DNA of 8,781 bases from an uncultured Lachnospiraceae bacterium (GTDB lineage Bacteria > Bacillota > Clostridia > Lachnospirales > Lachnospiraceae), in contig CAUCOL010000056.1 in NCBI GenBank assembly GCA_958444395.1, positions 1 through 8,781 on the forward strand, given 5' to 3'. Shown one piece after another: positions 6,458 to 8,781 of this stretch. The stretch's first letter is position 1, and each line of letters begins with the position of its first letter. The notes below the pieces were generated by a model. The model saw only the letters and a list, made by a program, of their open reading frames with translations, searched no databases and had not been told where the DNA came from. The translations under genes and the position numbers were made by a program.

Positions 6458-8781
6458 TTAGAACTTACGTCCACAGCACTGTTTATATTTCTTACCACTT
6501 CCACATGGGCATGGCTCATTCGGCTGAATCTTCCGGTTCGTATGTCTCTTCGGTGCTTTTACCGCACTCTCATCCTTGTTCGTGCCGGTTGCCTGTGCTA
6601 CCTGCTCTCTCTCTACCTTCTGCTCGATCTTGATATGTGTCAGAGCTTTTACGGTCTCCTCAGAGATTGCATCGATCATCGCATCGAACATGTCAAATCC
6701 GGCAAACTTGTATTCTACCACAGGATCTCTCTGTCCATATGCCTGCAGACCGATACCTTCACGCAGCTGATCCATGTCGTCGATATGATCCATCCACTTG
6801 CGGTCGATGACCTTCAGAAGGATGACACGCTCTACCTCACGGATCTGATCCTGCTCAGGGAACTCTGCCTCTTTTGCCTCATATACTTTAACGGCTGCTG
6901 CTTTTAACTGCTGCATCAGCTCTTCTTTCTTGCCATGCTTGATCTGCTCTTCTGTCAGAACGATCTTTGGCATCGGAATGATTGGGATCAGCAGATCATT
7001 TAATTCCTGAATATCCCAGTCTTCTGCCGTCTGGTCATCACCGATCACGGCATTCACGCATTTCTCTACAACGTCTGTGATCATCTTATAGATCGTATCG
7101 CGCATACTCTCGCCGTCGAGAACCATCCGTCTCTCTTTGTAGATAACCTCTCTCTGCTCATTGTTGACCTGGTCAAATTCTAACAGATTCTTACGAATGG
7201 CAAAGTTGTTGCCCTCGATCTTTTTCTGTGCATTCTCAATCGCACTGGAAAGCATCTTGTGCTCGATCTGTTCCCCGTCCGGCATCGCCTCAAACAGTCC
7301 CATCAGACGTTCGGATCCGAACAGGCGCATCAGATCATCCTCCAGAGAAATATAGAAGCGGGACTCACCCGGATCACCCTGACGTCCGGCACGACCACGC
7401 AGCTGGTTATCAATACGGCGGGATTCATGACGTTCTGTACCGATGATCTTCAGACCACCCAGTTCTTTTACGCCCTCACCCAGCTTGATATCCGTACCAC
7501 GGCCTGCCATGTTCGTTGCGATCGTAACAGCTCCCATCTGACCGGCATCGGCAATGATCTCTGCCTCCAGTTCATGGAACTTTGCGTTCAGCACTTTATG
7601 TGGAATACCGCGCTTCTGCAGCATCTGGCTCAGCATCTCAGAGGTGTCGATCGTAATCGTACCAACCAGAACAGGCTGTCCCTTGCTGTGTGCCTCTACG
7701 ATATCCTCTACGACAGCTTCAAACTTCTCTTTCTTTGATTTGTAAACAGCATCATCATAATCAATACGTGCAATCGGAAGATTCGTCGGAACCTCAATAA
7801 CATCCATGCCGTAGATCTCACGGAACTCTTTTTCCTCTGTCAACGCTGTACCTGTCATACCGGATTTCTTCTCATATTTGTTGAAGAAGTTCTGGAAAGT
7901 GATCGTTGCCAGTGTCTTGCTCTCACGTTTTACTTTGACATGCTCTTTCGCTTCAATCGCCTGATGCAGACCATCGGAGAAACGACGTCCCGGCATGATA
8001 CGTCCGGTAAACTCATCAACGATCAGGATCTCATCATCCTTTACAACGTAGTCCTTATCCCGGAACATCAGCGAATGCGCACGCAGTGCCAGGTTGATAT
8101 TATGCTGCAGCTCCAGATTATCCGGATCTGCCAGGTTGTCTACGCTGAAGAAACGCTCTGCCTTACGAACACCATCTTCCGTCAGGTTGACATTCTTATC
8201 CTTTTCATCCACTACATAATCGCCGGTCTCTTCCTCATCCTCATTCATCAGGATGTCCATCTTGGACAGCTCTTTACGGGTACCTCTGGTCAGCTGTTTT
8301 ACGAAGATATCACATGCTTCATAGAGCTTCGTAGACTTTCCGCTCTGTCCGGAAATGATCAACGGCGTACGCGCCTCATCGATCAATACGGAATCGACCT
8401 CATCGATGATCGCATAATGCAGATCTCTCTGTACCAGCTGTTCTTTATAGATCACCATGTTGTCACGCAGATAATCAAATCCAAGCTCATTATTCGTAGC
8501 ATATGTAATATCACAGTTATATGCCTCACGACGCTCGTCATTGTCCATGGAGTTTAAGATCACACCGACCTTTAAGCCGAGGAATTCGTGAACCTTACCC
8601 ATCCACTCTGCATCACGCTTTGCCAGGTAATCATTGACTGTAACGATATGAACGCCTTTACCCTCCAGTGCATTCAGGTAAGCCGGAAGTGTAGATACCA
8701 GTGTCTTACCCTCACCGGTACGCATCTCTGTGATACGTCCCTGATGCAAGATCACACCACCGATCAGCTGCACACGATAAT
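6458..8781 (-). CDS. secA: Preprotein translocase subunit SecA, N-terminus cut by window edge
   Basis: SecA is the ATPase motor that pushes unfolded preproteins through the SecYEG channel at the inner face of the membrane. The 773 visible residues begin at YRVQLIGG, a region normally about 80 residues into the protein, so the true start lies beyond the window; the GTG at 8773 is an internal valine. Counting from the first visible codon: Walker A TGEGKT at 21-26, DEVD box at about 126-129, the preprotein cross-linking region at about 140-290, GMTGTA at about 307-312, [14 protein letters not shown] at about 423-436, and [13 protein letters not shown] at about 459-471. The helical scaffold and wing domains follow. 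The tail ends with a zinc-binding motif, [13 protein letters not shown] (CxCx8CC), used in SecB or lipid contact in other species. No essential motif is missing in the visible part. The AT-rich 40-base gap to prfB has no terminator, so the two genes are likely co-transcribed. Confidence 0.98.
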   Translation of the reverse strand, partial: YRVQLIGGVILHQGRITEMRTGEGKTLVSTLPAYLNALEGKGVHIVTVNDYLAKRDAEWMGKVHEFLGLKVGVILNSMDNDERREAYNCDITYATNNELGFDYLRDNMVIYKEQLVQRDLHYAIIDEVDSVLIDEARTPLIISGQSGKSTKLYEACDIFVKQLTRGTRKELSKMDILMNEDEEETGDYVVDEKDKNVNLTEDGVRKAERFFSVDNLADPDNLELQHNINLALRAHSLMFRDKDYVVKDDEILIVDEFTGRIMPGRRFSDGLHQAIEAKEHVKVKRESKTLATITFQNFFNKYEKKSGMTGTALTEEKEFREIYGMDVIEVPTNLPIARIDYDDAVYKSKKEKFEAVVEDIVEAHSKGQPVLVGTITIDTSEMLSQMLQKRGIPHKVLNAKFHELEAEIIADAGQMGAVTIATNMAGRGTDIKLGEGVKELGGLKIIGTERHESRRIDNQLRGRAGRQGDPGESRFYISLEDDLMRLFGSERLMGLFEAMPDGEQIEHKMLSSAIENAQKKIEGNNFAIRKNLLEFDQVNNEQREVIYKERRMVLDGESMRDTIYKMITDVVEKCVNAVIGDDQTAEDWDIQELNDLLIPIIPMPKIVLTEEQIKHGKKEELMQQLKAAAVKVYEAKEAEFPEQDQIREVERVILLKVIDRKWMDHIDDMDQLREGIGLQAYGQRDPVVEYKFAGFDMFDAMIDAISEETVKALTHIKIEQKVEREQVAQATGTNKDESAVKAPKRHTNRKIQPNEPCPCGSGKKYKQCCGRKF

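Noticed and set aside
7940..8557. 205-codon open frame on the plus strand
   Set aside because: It is antisense to conserved secA motifs, rich in Ile/Leu/Gln as expected from the complement of SecA codons, and matches no family I know.
8771..8773. GTG as the secA start codon
   Set aside because: The frame stays open to the window edge, and the preceding Tyr-Arg belong to the conserved SecA text before QLIGG. This is an internal valine.

Overview
The window looks like a chromosomal segment of a low-to-moderate G+C Firmicute of class Clostridia, most likely Lachnospiraceae. This is judged from the secA-prfB pairing, AGAGG-type ribosome binding sites, the flavour of the SecA and RF2 proteins and the codon use; it is an inference from memory, not a database result. 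All five genes are on the minus strand, so transcription runs from right to left. Only short gaps separate them (33 to 113 bases) and no stretch longer than 300 bases lacks a gene.

In order of transcription: (1) secA, the preprotein translocase ATPase, is cut by the right edge so that about its first 80 residues are missing. (2) prfB, peptide chain release factor 2, follows 40 bases later and carries the classic in-frame UGA with a programmed +1 frameshift after codon 25. (3) hom, homoserine dehydrogenase, follows after 33 bases. (4) tex, an S1-domain RNA-binding protein, lies beyond a 113-base gap that holds a large stem-loop. (5) After a very AT-rich 92-base gap with a compact inverted repeat comes a gene cut by the left edge. 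Its product (518 residues visible) resembles arylsulfate sulfotransferases (AssT) but appears to have lost the catalytic histidines, and it has no signal peptide.

The genes do not form one pathway. secA acts in protein export, prfB in translation termination, hom in threonine/methionine/isoleucine synthesis and tex in RNA metabolism. secA, prfB and hom look co-transcribed. The stem-loop between hom and tex may end or attenuate that transcript.

Most of the window is conserved housekeeping DNA. The parts worth a second look are the AssT-like protein with a degenerate active site and its leader, the prfB frameshift region (displaced internal Shine-Dalgarno, and an 11-bp inverted repeat inside the first 14 codons), the A/K-rich linker in Tex, and the ACT-like tail of the homoserine dehydrogenase. 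I see no mobile element, CRISPR array, tRNA or rRNA.
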